Shown: positions 63,165-64,000 of the stretch, in pieces
How the letters are laid out: each line of letters opens with the position of its first letter
Numbering within the stretch: position 1 is the stretch's first letter
Assembly: GCA_947652735.1 (NCBI GenBank)
Contig: CANTEG010000013.1
Span: 1-64,000, forward strand
DNA from: an uncultured Lachnospiraceae bacterium
GTDB lineage: Bacteria; Bacillota; Clostridia; Lachnospirales; Lachnospiraceae
Reading direction: 5' to 3'
DNA length: 64,000 nucleotides
The notes under the pieces: generated by a model
What the model was told of the DNA's origin: nothing
The model's database searches: none
The model's input: the letters and a program-made list of their open reading frames with translations, nothing else
Position numbers and translations under genes: made by a program

Positions 63165-64000
63165 ATATTCAGTGGTATCCGGGTCATATGACAAAAGCGA
63201 AAAGAATGATGCAGGAAGATATCAAGCTGATTGATATTGTGGTGGAGCTTTTGGATGCACGAGCACCAATGAGCAGTAAAAATCCTGATATTGATACACT
63301 TGCATTAAACAAATACCGTCTGGTTATATTAAACAAATACGACCTTGCAGACAGCAGGGCTACGTCTATGTGGGAAAAATATTTCAGGGATAAGGGATAT
63401 TTTGTTGCATGTCTTGACTCCAGAAAAAATACGGGTATGAAATCGATTACCGATACAATTATGGAAGCGTGCCGGGAGAAAATAGAGCGTGACAGAAAAA
63501 GAGGAATTATTAACAGACCGATTCGTGCCATGGTTGTTGGAATTCCAAATGTAGGGAAATCAACATTTATTAATTCATATGCAAAAAAGGCATGTACAAA
63601 GGTTGGAAACAAACCAGGTGTCACAAAGGGAAAGCAGTGGATAAGGATAAACAAAAATGTTGAGCTTTTAGATACGCCAGGAATTTTATGGCCAAAGTTT
63701 GAGGATGAAAGAGTCGGATTAAATCTTGCCTATATCGGCTCGATTAATGATAACATTATATCTATGAGTGAACTTGCACTTGGTTTGATTACGTTTCTGA
63801 AAAAAAATTATTGTAATGTATTGCAGGATAGGTATAATATAGATATTGAGAAACAGGATTTTGAAATTCTTCAGGATATAGCTGTTAACAGACAATGTAT
63901 TCAAAAAGGAAATGAACCGGATATTGAAAAGGCTTCAATTTTGTTATTTGATGATTTTAGAAGCGGGAAACTTGGAAGAATAAGTTTGGAAATGCCGGAA
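63161..64000 (+). CDS. rbgA: ribosome biogenesis GTPase RbgA/YlqF (3' end cut by the window)
   Basis: 280 codons are present, and the frame is open to the window edge; the family is about 285 residues long, so only a few codons should be missing. RbgA is a circularly permuted GTPase needed for late 50S assembly. The motifs come in permuted order: G4 NKYDLAD (about 62-68), then G1 GIPNVGKST (about 127-135), then G3 DTPG (about 170). MNIQWYPGHMTKAKRMM is the classical opening. In Bacillus ylqF also follows rplS, before rnhB. Confidence 0.96.
   Translation, partial: MNIQWYPGHMTKAKRMMQEDIKLIDIVVELLDARAPMSSKNPDIDTLALNKYRLVILNKYDLADSRATSMWEKYFRDKGYFVACLDSRKNTGMKSITDTIMEACREKIERDRKRGIINRPIRAMVVGIPNVGKSTFINSYAKKACTKVGNKPGVTKGKQWIRINKNVELLDTPGILWPKFEDERVGLNLAYIGSINDNIISMSELALGLITFLKKNYCNVLQDRYNIDIEKQDFEILQDIAVNRQCIQKGNEPDIEKASILLFDDFRSGKLGRISLEMPE

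Noticed and set aside
1-64000. CRISPR arrays, tRNA or rRNA genes, insertion sequences
   Set aside because: No regularly spaced direct repeats, no cloverleaf with CCA end and no transposase pattern were noticed on either strand; a tRNAscan or ISfinder run was not possible here.

Overview
The window is a stretch of chromosome from a low-to-moderate GC (about 40% by eye) anaerobic Firmicute, most likely a Lachnospiraceae (class Clostridia). The reasons are the Bacillus/Clostridium gene order (rpmB divergent from asp23-fakA-recG; rsmD-coaD; recA-recX-rny; rpsO-pnp; tepA-spoIIIE; cmk-ispH/S1; rplS-lepB-rbgA), the clostridial IspH-S1 ribosomal protein fusion, sporulation-type genes (spoIIM-like, ylbJ-like, spoIIIE), rubrerythrin, a decarboxylase operon and plant-glycan enzymes. 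I see no tRNA, rRNA, CRISPR array, insertion sequence or prophage. Nearly all genes are on the + strand.

Layout. 1-0.9 kb: an acetyltransferase and a degenerate gap. 0.9-11.7 kb: housekeeping core (rpmB, asp23-like, fakA-like, recG, rsmD, coaD, a coiled-coil protein, a ylbJ-like membrane protein, tmcAL), interrupted by a membrane-anchored GH5 endoglucanase. 11.9-14.3 kb: a BlaI/M56 regulator-protease pair with its own operator, then two small envelope-type genes. 14.5-17.8 kb: recA-recX-rny. 18.0-27.8 kb: a LacI-regulated sugar operon: lipoprotein binding protein, two permeases, a GH13_4 amylosucrase/sucrose-hydrolase-like enzyme, a GH36 alpha-galactosidase and a PfkB fructokinase. Together these could import raffinose-type sugars, remove galactose, split the sucrose and phosphorylate fructose. 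No transport ATPase is encoded, so a shared one must be supplied from elsewhere. 27.9-37 kb: nudF-like, spoIIM-like, xerD, aroC (- strand), patatin, plsC-like, rubrerythrin, rpsO, an aroE-aroK fusion and a protein of unknown function. 37-42.7 kb: pnp with a long leader hairpin, GH94 cellobiose phosphorylase (which would use the cellobiose the GH5 enzyme can release) and an unknown membrane protein. 42.8-51.5 kb: tepA, spoIIIE, the folate genes fhs-folD, rimO, pgsA, pncC.

51.5-57.1 kb: a five-gene biotin operon that holds both an acyl-CoA (12S/MmdA-like) and an oxaloacetate/pyruvate (5S/OadA-like) carboxyltransferase, the biotin carrier, the Na+-pump subunit OadB and an unusual lipoprotein-OadG protein. 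This is the most interesting metabolic unit. 57.2-64 kb: a BaiN-type flavoprotein, cmk, ispH-rpsA, cheR, rplS, lepB and an rbgA cut by the window edge.

The most unusual non-coding signals are a dispersed family of short intergenic multi-hairpin repeats (about 13.4, 17.9, 49.0 and 57.2 kb), extra-stable GCGAAGC hairpins at 55.6 kb, mutually exclusive hairpins inside the sugar operon (22.7 kb), a 20-bp stem in the pnp leader, and a set of terminators sharing a GGCTGTC/GACAGCC stem. I found no clear entirely new defence or mobile system; most of the window is core genome.
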